Shown here one piece after another: positions 63,392 through 64,000 of a stretch of DNA of 64,000 nt. Location of the stretch: positions 248,001 through 312,000 of the forward strand of contig NZ_FONV01000008.1 of assembly GCF_900113015.1 (NCBI RefSeq). The letters run 5' to 3'. Positions within the stretch are counted from its first letter, which is position 1, and the number at the start of each line of letters is the position of its first letter. This DNA comes from Actinoplanes philippinensis. Lineage in GTDB: Bacteria > Actinomycetota > Actinomycetes > Mycobacteriales > Micromonosporaceae. The translations under genes and the position numbers were made by a program. The notes beneath the pieces are model-generated. The model saw only the letters and a list, made by a program, of their open reading frames with translations, had not been told where the DNA came from and made no database searches.

Positions 63392-64000
63392 ATGGCGGCA
63401 GCGACACCCCGCAGGCAGCCCACCCTCGACGAGGTGGCCGAGCGCGCCGGCGTGTCCCGCTCGGCGGCGTCCCGGGTCCTCAACAACGCGCCGTACGTCA
63501 GCCGTCCCACCCGCGAGGCCGTCGAGAAGGCGATCAAGGAACTCGGCTACCGGCCCAACCGCACCGCCCGCGCGCTGGCCACCCGGCAGACCGGCATCGT
63601 CGCCCTCGCGCTCTCCCACGACGACCCGGCGCTGTTCGCCGACCCGTTCTTCGCCCAGGTCATCGTCGGCGTCTCGGCCGTCCTCGAGGAGACCGACCTG
63701 CACCTGCTGCTGTGCCTGGCCAGCTCCGGCCGCGGCCGGTCCCGGCTGACCAACCTGCTGCAGGCCCGCGGCGTGGACGGCATCATGCTGATGGCCCTGC
63801 ACGGCGACGACCCGCTCACCGGCATCGTCGACCGGGCCGGCCTCCCGGTGGTGCACGGCGGCCGGCCACTGCACGTCGAGCCACAGTGGTATGTCGACTC
63901 CGACAACCTCGGCGGCGCGCGACTGGCCACCGAGCACCTGCTCGCCCTCGGCCGGACCCGGATCGTCACCATCACCGGCCAGATGGCCACCCAGGTCGGC
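63392..64000 (+). CDS. LacI-family regulator (partial, C-terminus off the right edge)
   Basis: 203 codons are visible from the ATG at 63392. The N-terminal HTH (PTLDEVAERAGVSRSAASRV) and hinge (LGYRPNRTARALATRQTGIV) are intact, followed by the first part of the sugar-binding domain (FADPFFAQVIVGV, GVDGIMLMAL). It is divergent from the GH6 gene, and two palindromes lie between them. It is probably a cellulose-utilisation repressor of the CebR kind. AAGGA lies about 13 bases upstream of the ATG, which is longer than usual. Confidence 0.9.
   Translation, partial: MAAATPRRQPTLDEVAERAGVSRSAASRVLNNAPYVSRPTREAVEKAIKELGYRPNRTARALATRQTGIVALALSHDDPALFADPFFAQVIVGVSAVLEETDLHLLLCLASSGRGRSRLTNLLQARGVDGIMLMALHGDDPLTGIVDRAGLPVVHGGRPLHVEPQWYVDSDNLGGARLATEHLLALGRTRIVTITGQMATQVG

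Noticed and set aside
1..64000. Integrated element, insertion sequence, phage or tRNA-linked attachment site
   Set aside because: No transposase, integrase, tRNA or flanking direct repeats were recognised, and codon use is uniform apart from coding repeats.

Overview
The window is very GC-rich DNA with strong third-position G/C bias, frequent GTG and TTG starts, and actinobacterial families throughout (a complete-looking type VII/ESX core, AfsR-like BTAD regulators, a GlnR-like regulator, a GH6 cellulase with a CebR-like operator, MsiK-dependent style sugar transport). It most resembles a filamentous actinomycete of the Micromonosporaceae (Actinoplanes-like). That placement is inferred from gene content, not from a database search. 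No rRNA, tRNA, CRISPR, insertion sequence or prophage was seen.

1-34.4 kb is one large ESX (type VII secretion) locus. A leftward arm (1-2641) holds a YbaB-like gene, a WXG100-like gene and the start of a CpnT-like channel/toxin-type protein that runs off the left edge. A rightward arm (2906-25947) holds a WXG100 pair, then a perfect 12-bp hairpin. After it come two secretion-associated proteins (one a 1382-residue repeat protein), a coiled-coil protein, EccC, EccD, EccB, an EccA-type AAA+ ATPase fused to a beta-helix, a second YbaB-like gene, an orphan LuxR-type regulator, and two large paralogues with a degenerate ADP-ribosyltransferase-like C-terminus. Two coupled AfsR-like regulators sit at 25953-30148. 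Beyond them lie a small helical protein, a mycosin-like protein and a transglycosylase-like/ricin-lectin protein. EccE was not found. Several enzyme-like components lack catalytic residues: the mycosin lacks Asp, His and Ser, both SLT-like repeats lack Glu, and the ART-like domains lack Ser-Thr-Ser and Glu. An ESX locus built around pseudoenzymes is the most interesting feature of the window.

34.6-47.7 kb is a mixed region. It holds a secreted multi-domain beta-sandwich protein, an ABC-2 transporter with a 17-codon ORF behind its permease, and a divergent NarL-type two-component system that looks leaderless. It also holds an NlpC/P60 hydrolase under a c-di-AMP (ydaO/yuaA) riboswitch, a CsoR-type metal sensor, a secreted trypsin-like pseudoprotease with FG-GAP repeats, and a MarR/XRE/oxidoreductase group sharing three palindromic operators. 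A cNMP-domain protein and a Uma2 nuclease close it.

47.7-57.3 kb looks like an oxidative (non-phosphorylating) sugar or sugar-acid catabolic module. It contains a Gfo/Idh/MocA dehydrogenase, a ThuA-like protein, a FAH-family enzyme of the 2-keto-3-deoxy-pentonate dehydratase type, an IclR regulator, a Tat lipoprotein binding protein, one polypeptide fusing both ABC permeases, an SMP-30 lactonase and an IlvD/Edd sugar-acid dehydratase. A Weimberg-like pentose route fits best.

57.4-64 kb holds a tight DUF6271-like/GNAT/MFS operon, a GlnR-like regulator, a secreted serine protease with an intact triad, and a GH6 cellulase divergent from a LacI regulator with two operator boxes between them. The LacI gene runs off the right edge.
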